Shown here one piece after another: positions 1-8,594 of a DNA stretch of 12,801 bases (within the stretch, counting starts at the first letter, position 1; each line of letters opens with the position of its first letter). This stretch comes from Conidiobolus incongruus B7586 (lineage: Eukaryota; Entomophthoromycota; Entomophthoromycetes; Entomophthorales; Conidiobolaceae). The stretch spans positions 1 to 12,801 of the forward strand of contig JNEM01012010.1 of assembly GCA_000697335.1 (NCBI GenBank). The letters run 5' to 3'. The notes beneath the pieces were generated by a model that saw only the letters and a program-made list of their open reading frames with translations, was not told the DNA's origin and did no database searches. The position numbers were made by a program, and so were the translations under genes.

Positions 1-873
1 TATTTCAGCTAGAGAATTATCTAAGCACTTTAATATTAGTCTTACAAGTATTTTATATATATTAAAGTTTAAATTAAAATTAATTAATAAAAATATAAAA
101 TAGGTACCTTATAATTTAACTAAAACTTAAAAAAAGTTAGAGTAGTTATTGCTAAACAAAACTTACTAAGGTATAACTAGAAACTAAAGCTTTAACACTG
201 AATTATTATAATTGATGAATCTTGAATTCTTTTGTATAATCCTTTACTAAAATATAAATCAAAGTGTTAGATTAAACTAAATTAACCCTCTCTATAAATT
301 TTTTTAAATAAATACTTTGTTGATAAGCAAATATTAATTGTTATAATAGATTATAATAGATTATAATAGCATATGCTATTTTTACTTAGTTTTTAAAGGA
401 AAATCAATTAATAATAAACTTTATATTTCTTTTTTAAATAAAACTATTTCTAATTGGTATACTTAATATAATTTGAGAAGACCTAATATTTTGTATAATA
501 TTTGTAAAATATATAAATCTAAAGTTGTAAAAAACTTTTTAATTAAAAATAACTAGAAAAAACTACTATATCTAGTATATTCCCTAGATTATAACCTATG
601 TGATTATAATTGTTTTAGGCAATTAAAAAACCAGCTTATAGGAAAGAAAATTTCTACAAGAAAATTTAATTAGTTTATAAAATATCAAATTTCAGTCTTT
701 AATAAAAAGAACTATTTTTTAAATGTTAAATCTTTACCAAAAATATAGCAAAAAGTTATTAGAAATAAATAAAACTATTAATTTTATAATATATATTTAT
801 TTTTACTTTTTATATATTAAAATGTTTATTTTTTTTTCAATCACAAAAAATTCCCATTATTTAAATTATAAAA
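1..873 (+). mobile_element. Decayed mariner-type (DD34D) DNA transposon, copy 1, 5' end outside window
   Basis: Broken reading frames on the + strand still show a mariner transposase in order. Around 134-300 is a block ending in D-E-S-(W)-I-L-L-Y-N-P, matching the mariner D-E-x-W-I-x-x-Y-N-P region; the first catalytic Asp is codon 214-216. Near 497-540 lies a stretch aligning with the D-N-A-x-x-H-K-x-K-V-V motif, where the second catalytic Asp codon is AAT (497-499). Then Y-S-L-D-Y-N-L-C-D-Y-N-C-F follows (about 566-613), matching Y-S-P-D-L-A-P-x-D-Y-H-L-F, with the third Asp at 602-604. Spacing from 497 to 602 is exactly 34 residues. A C-terminal block and a conserved tail run to about 840. 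Many stops sit where Trp or Gln is expected, and the frame shifts at least twice, so it is inactive. Homology to the right-edge copy ends near a TA at 874-875, the proposed element end. The 5' end is not visible. Confidence 0.75.
341..370. repeat. Three tandem copies of a 10-bp unit
   Basis: TTATAATAGA occurs twice in direct succession (341-360), followed by TTATAATAGC (361-370). It lies inside mariner copy 1 between the first and second catalytic regions. The matching place in the right-edge copy carries about two degenerate units, so the unit number differs between the copies. It runs directly into a 16-bp perfect palindrome at 365-380. Confidence 0.7.
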
Positions 874-1117
874 TAATATTAATTTCCTTTAATCCTCTTA
901 ATAGTCATTTGATTTAGTACTATCATTTACTAATAATAACTTGGCTTAGCAGTATATATTATTTATTTATTGCAACTGCTATTATAATAAATTAAAATAA
1001 TAAATATCATATATTTAAAAAAATTGATTAAAATTCAATTATTATTTAGTTTAAATATTAAAAGAAAAATATCAATATTTTCAAGTAAAGATATTATTAA
1101 TATTTTAATGACAAATA

Positions 1118-1152
1118 CACTAACCCACAAAAGTGAGTTATAAAATCAAAAA
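1118..1152 (+). repeat. Left terminal inverted repeat of the MITE
   Basis: This 35-bp arm pairs with 1320-1354. It differs from the right arm at 1122 (A where the partner implies G) and at 1139 (T where the partner implies C). Confidence 0.85.
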
Positions 1153-1319
1153 CACCTATATTTTTACTAATAACTTGATTAATATTTAATGAAATAAACC
1201 TAAATTAAATAATTAAAATCTATTATATTTATTATTAAATAATATACCTTAATTATATATTATAGTTTCAAGTAATCTAATATATACAATTGTTTTAGTT
1301 ATTAATTAAAATATATATA

Positions 1320-1354
1320 TTTTTGATTTTATGACTCACTTTTGTGGGTCAGTG
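1320..1354 (-). repeat. Right terminal inverted repeat of the MITE
   Basis: This is the reverse-complement partner of 1118-1152. It keeps the likely ancestral G and C at the two mismatched positions. Confidence 0.85.
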
Positions 1355-2224
1355 TATAATATATCATTTTTTGATATAATTTTTATATGTTAAAATATCT
1401 TCAATTGATATTAAAATTTAAATATTTGATATATAATGAATAACTTTACTATTATGGTTTGTTAAATAAAAATAATTATATAATATATGATTAAAAATAG
1501 ATAGATAAAAGTATGCTATTAATTTAAGTTGAGAACTATATAAATAATTACAATAAAAGAAAATATAATATTTCCCGAATTTAATATTTATTATATACTC
1601 TTTAGACAGATGATATTCTTTAACCAATCTGGTCTATTAATATTTTATATAACTCAATATATGATTAAGATTTCTCAATAATATTATTATATTCATTATT
1701 TTTAATACAAATAGGAAATATTATTATAAAGAACTTTTTGTTCATATTAAGAAAAATAAAAGTTTTTAATAATGATTTGGAATTCAATATTAATAATTTA
1801 TATAAAAATAATAAATAATATTAGAATTATTATATCTATTATGTTTCTGAATTGATCAATATTGCTACTTGATTAATATCTTTATGACACTGTTCTAAGT
1901 ATGAATTTTTGAGATGCCTACTTACAAAATATTCTGTTATTAATATTTTAATGACGTGGCATAAAATAAGCTATATAACTATTTTGGTATAATTTTAACT
2001 TTTATATAGTTCATGATGTTTATCAACTGAGGACTGATTTATCATCTTATCTTTATTTTCCTCAAATTTTTATGGTTTTCAATATGAATATTACTTTTAA
2101 TTTGAAATTTAACAAATTTAGAAGGATATAAATTTGAGGCTGGAAATGGAAAAATTAAATATATTTAAAAGTGAATAAATTCAATTGGATGAAAATGAGG
2201 AGGAAAAAAGAATAAATAGTCACA
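1355..2224. other. AT-rich spacer upstream of the glycosyltransferase gene
   Basis: I see no gene here. A 19-bp string at 1937-1955 repeats exactly the sequence at 1094-1112, next to the MITE. A TATAAA string at 2127-2132 lies about 180 bp before the glycosyltransferase ATG and could be its TATA box, but such strings are common by chance in DNA this AT-rich. Confidence 0.5.
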
Positions 2225-2293
2225 ATGTATTCTTTTCCTTTCGTTATCATTCTTAACTTAATCATACCAAATCATAATAAAATTCAATTGTAA
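2225..2293 (+). CDS. Possible upstream ORF (22 codons) in the glycosyltransferase leader
   Basis: An ATG with A at -3 opens a 22-codon frame ending in TAA, 18 bp before the main ATG. It is in the same frame as the glycosyltransferase but separated from it by stops. The peptide is hydrophobic at its start (M-Y-S-F-P-F-V-I-I-L-N-L-I-I-P). If it lies within the transcript it could lower translation of the main gene. Without a mapped transcript start this remains a guess, and it may be chance. Confidence 0.2.
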   Translation: MYSFPFVIILNLIIPNHNKIQL

Positions 2294-2311
2294 TTTTAAT
2301 AATATAGTAAT

Positions 2312-3238
2312 ATGGTACCTAATAAAAAAGCAGTATGGTCAACACTTATATCGAATGAGAGTTATTTACCAGGAGTTGAAGCTTTGGCAAAGTCTTTGAG
2401 ATATGTCAAATCTCAGTACGATCTTGTAGTTTTAGTCACACCGTCTCTTCCAGAGAAGTGTATTCGCCAGTTGATAGACTGTCATCCTAATATGATAGTA
2501 AAAGCTTGCCAGCCTTTATATCCCCAAAATACGCCCAAAATAAACTATGCTTTCCCTCAATTTGTAGAAGCTTGGACCAAGCTGAGAGCTTGGGAACTTG
2601 TTGAGTACGACGTCGTTGCGCTTTTAGACTCAGATATGATATTATTAAAGAATATGGACTTTGTTTTGGAACAAGGTGTCAAATATTTAACAGACTCTGC
2701 AAGTGGAATAAAACTGTTAGCATCACATGCTTGCGTTTGTAATATTATGAATAATCCAAAGTATCCCAAGTGGTGGCAACCTGCTAATTGTGCTTTTCAT
2801 CGTTGCGAAGATATCACAATAGCACCGGATGCTATTCACAAATATAAGGATATCGATATGGAAGACACTTTCTCACAATTGGTTGCTGGACGTTATTTCA
2901 ACTCGGGATTAGTTGTCCTTAAGCCAGATTTGGCCGATATGCAATCCTTCATCAATCAAGTCGAACTAAGGACAGATTTAGACACATATCAATTTCCAGA
3001 GCAGGATCTCCTCAACGAATACTTTGCTGGACAATGGAAGCCTTTACCACTATCGACCAATACACTAAAGACCATTGGGAAAGGACATCCCAATTTAATG
3101 CAGTTGGATAAAGTTTTTAATCTGCATTTTATTATGGATAAGCCTTGGAATTTACCAAAAGATAGTGAGCTGTTTGATCAGCATGAGTTTAAATCATTGA
3201 ATGAAATTTGGTGGAAGACTTACGAGTTGGATATTTGA
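2312..3238 (+). CDS. Family 8 glycosyltransferase (glycogenin/galactinol synthase-like)
   Basis: The 308-residue product is a GT-A-fold, retaining glycosyltransferase of family GT8. Visible features in order: an N-terminal nucleotide-binding strand with V-W-S-T-L-I-S-N (8-15) and a conserved Y-L-P-G (18-21); a T-K-L-R-A-W segment (89-94) before L-L-D-S-D-M (104-109), whose D106-x-D108 is the metal/UDP-sugar motif; F-N-S-G-L-V-V-L (196-203); P-E-Q-D-L-L-N (229-235), equivalent to the family D-Q-x-x-L-N; and L-H-F-I-M-D-K-P-W (271-279), the C-terminal His/Lys-Pro-Trp motif. There is no signal peptide or membrane segment, suggesting a cytosolic enzyme using a UDP-sugar donor. The acceptor cannot be read from the sequence. 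No glycogen-binding tail like that of glycogenin is present, so true glycogenin is unlikely. The start is fixed by in-frame stops just upstream and an A(-3)/G(+4) context. It is one exon. An AATAAA at 3299-3304 is a plausible polyadenylation signal. Confidence 0.9.
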   Translation: MVPNKKAVWSTLISNESYLPGVEALAKSLRYVKSQYDLVVLVTPSLPEKCIRQLIDCHPNMIVKACQPLYPQNTPKINYAFPQFVEAWTKLRAWELVEYDVVALLDSDMILLKNMDFVLEQGVKYLTDSASGIKLLASHACVCNIMNNPKYPKWWQPANCAFHRCEDITIAPDAIHKYKDIDMEDTFSQLVAGRYFNSGLVVLKPDLADMQSFINQVELRTDLDTYQFPEQDLLNEYFAGQWKPLPLSTNTLKTIGKGHPNLMQLDKVFNLHFIMDKPWNLPKDSELFDQHEFKSLNEIWWKTYELDI

Positions 3239-3891
3239 ATACTAGTAAATATATTTATAGATGACTTTTCCTAACTTGATTTTCTTGCGTATCATTTAAA
3301 TAAATTTTGATATTGAAAATTTGAATACCTAATCAAAATTGTTATTATAATTATTTAATTTGGAACTGATGATGTCATATTTAACATTATGAATCCAAAA
3401 TTCATATGAATTATAATAGAAAAACTGTTAGCAAATCGGAGATATATATATAATAAATATTCAATTAATTATTTAAAAACTAATAGAATTATATTAGTAT
3501 AAAAAACTAAATTTTAATTGATCAAGTAATGGTTATCAATATAATAATAATTGTTTTCTGGAGCATTTTTATTTAATAAACATTTTTAGGTTTTGAATTG
3601 CTTCAATATTAAAATTTTGAATTTCAATTTAAGAACCTTTTAACAAATAATAATTCAAATAAAGTATTATATATTTCCAGATATTTGATTTTTATTCACA
3701 ATATTAATTAATTTTATTAAACATTTAATTTATAATATAAGCAGAATTTCCAATTTTTTAAAATTTAAGATGATCATTTTGATCCCATAATTTGTGGAAT
3801 CAAATTTAATAACTTTTAATTTATAGTTCCAGTCATCATATTAAACATTTATAATTTAATAGAAAATTAAATAATAATAAATATAAATAAT
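3239..3891. other. AT-rich spacer between two + strand genes
   Basis: It holds the 3' untranslated region of the glycosyltransferase gene (AATAAA at 3299-3304, about 60 bp after the stop) and the promoter region of the next gene. I see no ORF or RNA gene and no convincing single TATA box, because TA-rich strings occur throughout. Confidence 0.5.
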
Positions 3892-4932
3892 ATGGCATTA
3901 AGGAGAAGTAGAGAATTGGATGATAATATAGGTCCATCTACTCGAAAAGTTAGATTCAACGATAGTATTAATACCAATCATTCGGATTCCGAGGATGAAG
4001 AAGATTTGGAAAAAAGGAAACGTAAGCACGGCGAGGTGAATTTAGACGGTTACGGAAGCCAGGATAGTTTGGATGAAGCGTCCGAAGATGAGAATGATAA
4101 TAAGGAAGATGGAGATGATGATGACGATATGTTTGCAGAGCCAAAGGCACCTAAAGAACGCAAAAATTTCGAGGGTCAGGAGCTAGACTCTCACGAGCAT
4201 TATGAAGCATCCGAAGGGATTCAAATCGAAGCTTTTAATATGAAGAGCGATATGGAATTAGGGAAATTTGACGAAAATGATAATTTCATTTGGAATACGA
4301 AGGACGAAAACGCCCATCATGACAGTTGGATGGCTGGTATCTCTAGGGAAGAAATGGAAAGAGCTAGAAAGGCTCAGGAGGATAGAGAGAGAAAATCTAT
4401 GCAGAAGGCTCAACAAGAAGATAAGCAGTCATCCTTTCAAAAGGCTACGGATATCAAGTTGGAGCTCATTCAATTTATGCAGCCAGGAGAAACGATATTA
4501 ACTGTTTTAAGTCGTCTCAAAGTAAAGAAGCAAAAATTTAGCAAAAATAAAAAATCTGACACGAATGAAGGAACAGATGATGATATCAATGAAAAGAAGA
4601 AGAAAATTGAAAAGATTACAGAGTTAACAGAGAAATTAATTGACAAGGGAGAACTCGATATTTATTCAGCAAGGTTTGAAGACCTCGTAAGGACTCTAAA
4701 AAATGAAGGAGTGTTGGCTACCACTTGGAAACATGGTGACCCTACCGACAAACAATCTCAAGTGATGTATGAATATAAATGGAAGGAATCGGATGAGGTG
4801 TATGGACCTTATTCCTATCACGATTTGACTCAGTGGAATCAACAAGGCTACTTTGAAGCTGGAATCCTTATTAGGAAATCGGGTAGTGACGACGCCTTTG
4901 AAGCTCCACATGATAGTTTCTTTAATGCATAA
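3892..4932 (+). CDS. GYF-domain U5 snRNP protein, Lin1/Snu40/CD2BP2 family
   Basis: The 346-residue product is of the Lin1 (yeast)/CD2BP2 (human U5-52K) family, nuclear factors linked to U5 snRNP assembly. Visible parts: a basic N-terminus with K-V-R-F (19-22), resembling the RVxF motif that docks protein phosphatase 1; a long acidic stretch (31-80) with a basic K-R-K-R-K (41-45) as possible nuclear signal; the family core G-I-Q-I-E-A-F-N-M-K (109-118) through D-S-W-M (144-147); a charged helical segment (151-180); a Lys-rich linker; and a C-terminal GYF domain (about 292-346) with Y-E-Y-K-W (293-297), Y-G-P-Y (304-307), W315, G-Y-F (319-321) and I-R-K (327-329). The GYF fold binds Pro-rich peptides. 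Here Y293 stands where the motif usually has Trp, and GPY replaces GPF, both conservative. The start follows an in-frame stop at 3868-3870. It is one exon, and the length is normal for the family. Confidence 0.93.
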   Translation: MALRRSRELDDNIGPSTRKVRFNDSINTNHSDSEDEEDLEKRKRKHGEVNLDGYGSQDSLDEASEDENDNKEDGDDDDDMFAEPKAPKERKNFEGQELDSHEHYEASEGIQIEAFNMKSDMELGKFDENDNFIWNTKDENAHHDSWMAGISREEMERARKAQEDRERKSMQKAQQEDKQSSFQKATDIKLELIQFMQPGETILTVLSRLKVKKQKFSKNKKSDTNEGTDDDINEKKKKIEKITELTEKLIDKGELDIYSARFEDLVRTLKNEGVLATTWKHGDPTDKQSQVMYEYKWKESDEVYGPYSYHDLTQWNQQGYFEAGILIRKSGSDDAFEAPHDSFFNA

Positions 4933-5159
4933 ATTTTTCCTAGCATATCAGCAAATTTTTGCTCTAAAATGTATATATTATAAAATAGTTAATTTGATTA
5001 TTTATTCTCAAATTTACATATTATTAGTTTTAACCTCTTTAATAACAGCAAAGTATTGTTTTTTCATTCACCAATATTAATGATCCTGAAAACTAAACAT
5101 CCTAAACTATCACACTGTAAGTGCAAATGAAAAAAGTCCAAAAATAATGATGCATTTTA
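4933..5159. other. Spacer downstream of the GYF-domain gene
   Basis: It contains the 3' untranslated region of the GYF gene and, on the other strand, a possible tail of the minus-strand island at 5160-5405. No clear AATAAA is seen for the + strand gene. On the minus strand AATAAA lies at 5156-5161, overlapping the stop of that island. Confidence 0.4.
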
Positions 5160-5405
5160 TTAATCAATAATATTTGTCTCAGTCAAAATATCTTGATGAC
5201 CTGGGCCTTTCTCTAAATTCCTAAGGAAGACCCAAATCACATTAAATTTGAATCTGCTTGAACCAATTTTATACATCTTACTTTTCTGATATCTATTCCT
5301 AGAATCATCACTAAAAACAATATTAACTATATTGAATCTAATTTGCTTTGAATACATTTTTTTATCCTGAGATGCAAACTTGGCCCTGGATTCTCCTGGA
5401 ATCAT
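5160..5405 (-). CDS. Unrecognised 81-codon coding-like island; possible gene remnant or last exon
   Basis: I do not recognise this product. The minus-strand frame gives 81 residues, mostly basic and hydrophilic with short hydrophobic runs (F-N-I-V-N-I-V-F near 28-35 and F-N-V-I-W-V-F-L near 57-64), ending L-E-K-G-P-G-H-Q and an acidic tail. In its favour: the stretch is clearly richer in G and C than the flanks, its amino-acid mix is not what translated AT-rich spacer gives, and the minus strand carries AATAAA at 5156-5161 overlapping the stop. Against it: it is short, the frame is stopped shortly upstream, and no further exon is visible in the very AT-rich DNA beyond 5440. A second short frame reaches it from about 5440 with an ATG, so a frameshifted or truncated gene end is possible. 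Confidence 0.3.
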   Translation of the reverse strand: MIPGESRAKFASQDKKMYSKQIRFNIVNIVFSDDSRNRYQKSKMYKIGSSRFKFNVIWVFLRNLEKGPGHQDILTETNIID

Positions 5406-8400
5406 TTGGCGAAGTATTGATAATTTGCAAGCATTTTAGTTAATTCAATGAAACTTGGTGAATCAATAAATTTGAATTATCTATTGAGTCATATGATTAT
5501 TTATATAATAATCAAATGAAATAATAATTATAAAATTTTTATATTTTAATTACTAATTTAATAATAATGTTTAAAAAGATTTTTGAAAATAATTGTGTAT
5601 TGTAAATTGAAATAATACTAAATGCTGATTAATTATTTTTTGTACATTATATACATACTCTTTTATTATACCATATTAAACTTTACAAGTTTTCAATTTA
5701 TTATATTCGATAGCTTTGATTTTTAATATATTTATAAAACATTTGGAATTATATTCAATTTTCAAACTTCATATTTAGTCAAGTATAAACTTAAGAAAAT
5801 AAAAACCATAGTATTTTAATCAGCAAATGTTTGAAATATCTGAGAAATTTCAATTACTAAGATTTAATCCATTACTTAGAGACTAACCAAAGTAATTAAT
5901 TATTCATTTAACATTTGATAATATTATATTTTACTGGACTATTTAAATTTCGTTTATAGTTATTAATTGATAAAACTTTCAACCTTTAATTTAATAAAGA
6001 TATATAGCTTTGGTAACCTATTAGAGATATGAATTAATAGTAATGATATAATTCTATATATTTACATAAATCTATAAAAATTTGTTGTTTTTTATAATTT
6101 TAATTTTAATAATTCGATAATTAAATATTATTACAAAGTATTATAATAAAATATAAAATCAATTGATAATAGATCCATATCTTTTACATTAAAATTATTC
6201 AGTATATTGACCAAAAGATTTTGTGAAAATTATTATAATGAAATAAATTTATAAATTTAAATTTAGGCTTTATTAATGAGGAAATAATCTGAGAACAGTT
6301 CAATTTCTAAATGAAATGGATGTAAATAATTGATATAAATAAAAAGATCCATTTCATACTTCAAAGACCTTAATACAGCTATCATCCAAATATTAATTAC
6401 AATTACAAGTTATTTGAAATCAAACTATACTAATATGGATTCAAATGTAATTGAGTTATTGTAGTGAAATTTGAGTTAAAAATTTGATACCAAATCCACT
6501 GTATTGTACCATTTTCAAATAAAAAGGGATATAACGAGATTTTGAATATATTTGAATTAGGAGATGATATATTTTAAGATGTCAAACTACAGAAAAGAAT
6601 AATAAATAAATATAAAACTTTTACTAAAACAACATTTAAACCATAGTCATATTTGCACCTTTTATTAATAATATAATTGATCAATATATAAAAATCCAAT
6701 TTATATAACCAGTAACCGAAGAATTGTATCCAAATAATTCGCATATTGTCTTCGTAACACAATTGTAACAGTTGCAAGGAACAATTTAGTCTCAATGGTT
6801 CCAATGGCAAAATGTTAACCCGATACCATTTTCCCATTAATATATCATTATAAACTGATAATATTTTAACTATAGGATATGAAATGTAAATGTATTTATA
6901 CTTCAAAATAATAGTGAATGAAAAAATTGATATTAACTAGTTCGCTTTCAGAGTGAATTTAAAAAATAAATACTAATGCGATAAATTGATGAATCAGTTT
7001 TGATAAATGATAACAAAATGAAGGTAACAATTTGTGTAACTCGATTATATTAATTTATTTCAAACTATTAAAATAGTTGCAACAAACGTCTAATATTTAG
7101 AAAAAGATTCTGTTGTAAATGGTTAGCATATGATAGTAAATGTAAGGTATTATTTATTTAGAAGAAAAGAGAATATTTGAATTCATAATAATAACATTGA
7201 AAGTTATTAATTTCATTAATATATTTATAAAGTTTATTAATTATTTATTACATTTGTCACTTTTGATATATCTATAACATTTTGTGATTAATCAAACTGT
7301 TGAATCAAAACAAAACAAATATCACAAATTATGATTCAAATTTTTGAAAAATATTAATACATATTACTGATCAAGTTTTCATTTAAATAATAGTAATTAC
7401 CTTATATTAAAATATAATCGATTATATTTTCAATTGCTTAGTTTATAAAAATACAAATTTTAACATTTACTAATGTATATGAGCATCATTTTATGTCATA
7501 GTTTAAACATTTCAAATAATCTAATAAGGAATTATTATTTATATTGGAAAAATCATTTGTATTTGTAAACTTAGATTTTTAACTAATTTGAATAATTATA
7601 ATACTTTAAACAATTAAAAAAATCAAACTAATTATAAATTTAAATATTGCACAATATCACATTCAATTAACAAGTTTAATGGTATTTTATAATTGACAAA
7701 TGACATGATTGATTTTAAAACAAATTTTACAATAGATAACATATGATCATACTTTTGAATTTAATTATTTTTACCTAATCTTTGTTTTTACTTCAATAAA
7801 TAATATTTCGAGAGTAATATATCAAGAGAAGTAATGTCATTCAATGCTTCAAACAAACAGGATAATATATCAAATCTAAAAATAAATATAAAATTGGTAA
7901 AGGATAGTACAAATTACACTATTGATTGAATTTAAAATGGGTGTTGAAGTACTTGTTTTTAAATTCTTTTTTTCACAATATATTTGTAATTAATATTATA
8001 AGCGAACATTATTGACATTTTATGGGGAAAAGGTTATAAAAGAAATTGATAGGTATGTTAAATTAATATGATTAATAGTGTTTCAGTTATATTTCAATCA
8101 AATATTTTCAAAATTATTTTCTACATATCAATTCAAAATTTATCTTTTAAATTCAAGTATAGTTTAGCAAATTGAATATATATTTGAATATGTTAAATGA
8201 GTTATACATAAATTAGATAGTCAGTAATTAAAAAATAATTTGAGTATTTGTAGAGAAAAAAATCTAAAAGTATAATGAATATTGGTGTTAATAAAGTGAA
8301 TAGGTAGACAACTAAATAAGTAGCTAGGTATAGAGTTTGGGGATGTTAGTGTCAAGTTTTTAGTTATAAAAGAAATTTACGAAGGAATTAAATATGAGGG

Positions 8401-8514
8401 AAAGAATTAGTTTAATAAAATTGAAATTAAAAATTATAGATCATATATTTGATAAAAAAAAGTCATTTATCTGGTTAATTAATATATTATACTTCTAAAT
8501 TTTGGAATTGCTAA
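5406..8514. other. Three-kilobase AT-rich gene desert
   Basis: I see no intact gene on either strand. Apart from the relic at 6701-6829 it is low-complexity AT-rich sequence with stops in all frames. An 11-bp inverted repeat with a 25-base loop (6311-6321 and 6347-6357) is the only neat hairpin noticed. A slightly G-richer patch at about 8280-8350 has no coding frame. Confidence 0.6.
6701..6829 (-). pseudogene. Possible relic of a protein gene (weak cytochrome P450 heme-region likeness)
   Basis: A G+C-richer island whose minus-strand frame reads S-G-(stop)-H-F-A-I-G-T-I-E-T-K-L-F-L-A-T-V, then a basic L-R-R-Q-Y. This faintly recalls the segment after the heme cysteine of P450s (C-x-G-x-x-F-A-x-x-E-x-K-x-x-L-A). 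The fit is poor: Val stands at the Cys position, one codon is a stop, and there are two extra residues between the F-A and E positions. No other P450 motif lies nearby. It is either a decayed fragment of some gene or a chance island. A longer frame over 6574-6906 in another register covers the same place and has no recognisable motif. Confidence 0.15.
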
Positions 8515-8585
8515 GTCGTTGTAGTATAGTGGTAGTACGAAGCGTTGTGGCCGCTCAGACCGCGGTTCGATTCCGCGCAACGGCA
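8515..8585 (+). tRNA. tRNA-His (anticodon GTG)
   Basis: A 71-base cloverleaf can be drawn. The acceptor stem GTCGTTG pairs with CAACGGC (one G-U), the D stem is GTAT/GTAC, and the anticodon loop TTGTGGC carries GTG at 8547-8549. The T arm is CGCGG-TTCGATT-CCGCG and the discriminator is A. The internal A-box-like and B-box (GGTTCGATTCC) sequences are present. There is no intron and no encoded CCA, as in eukaryotes. The base before the acceptor stem is A, so the extra G at -1 needed by tRNA-His would have to be added after transcription, the job of Thg1 in eukaryotes. The outermost anticodon-stem pair is an A-C mismatch. It decodes CAC/CAT. Confidence 0.97.
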
Positions 8586-8589
8586 TTTC

Positions 8590-8594
8590 TTTTT
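8590..8594 (+). terminator. RNA polymerase III T-run terminator
   Basis: TTTCTTTTT follows the tRNA directly, with five uninterrupted T residues at 8590-8594, the usual pol III stop signal. Confidence 0.8.

Larger units (their letters stand above)
1118..1354. mobile_element. 237-bp MITE with 35-bp TIRs and TA target duplications
   Basis: The two ends are inverted copies of each other over 35 bp with 33 matches. The left end begins CACTAACCCACAAAAGTGAG and the right end, read inwards on the other strand, begins CACTGACCCACAAAAGTGAG. Each end is bordered by TA (1116-1117 and 1355-1356), the target duplication typical of Tc1/mariner-superfamily insertions. The roughly 167-bp interior is AT-rich with no coding capacity, so it is non-autonomous and would need a transposase supplied by an element elsewhere. 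Both TIR mismatches are of the CpA-to-TpA kind in the left arm. Its TIR does not resemble the proposed end of the mariner copies at the window edges, so it probably belongs to a different family. The boundaries are clear; the superfamily is inferred from the TA duplication and TIR length. Confidence 0.85.

Noticed and set aside
723-917. 64-codon + strand frame
   Set aside because: It is the decayed C-terminal part and tail of mariner copy 1, not a separate gene.
1418-1627. 69-codon minus-strand frame
   Set aside because: Low-complexity Tyr/Ile/Asn/Leu translation of AT-rich spacer with no motif.
2557-2769. Minus-strand frame within the glycosyltransferase gene
   Set aside because: Shadow of the real gene on the opposite strand.
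4268-4501. Second + strand frame within the GYF-domain gene
   Set aside because: Out-of-frame shadow of a well-supported gene; the minus-strand frames at 3968-4150 and 4696-4911 are likewise shadows.
4853-5080. 75-codon + strand frame overlapping the end of the GYF-domain gene
   Set aside because: Its first part is an out-of-frame reading of the GYF gene and the rest is AT-rich 3' flank.
6311-6357. 11-bp inverted repeat with 25-base loop
   Set aside because: Isolated, no T-run, no gene beside it and no TA-flanked ends; likely chance.
6574-6906. 110-codon minus-strand frame
   Set aside because: Mostly Ile/Tyr/Leu/Asn-rich spacer translation; only the central island has richer composition, and a different register looked slightly more protein-like there.
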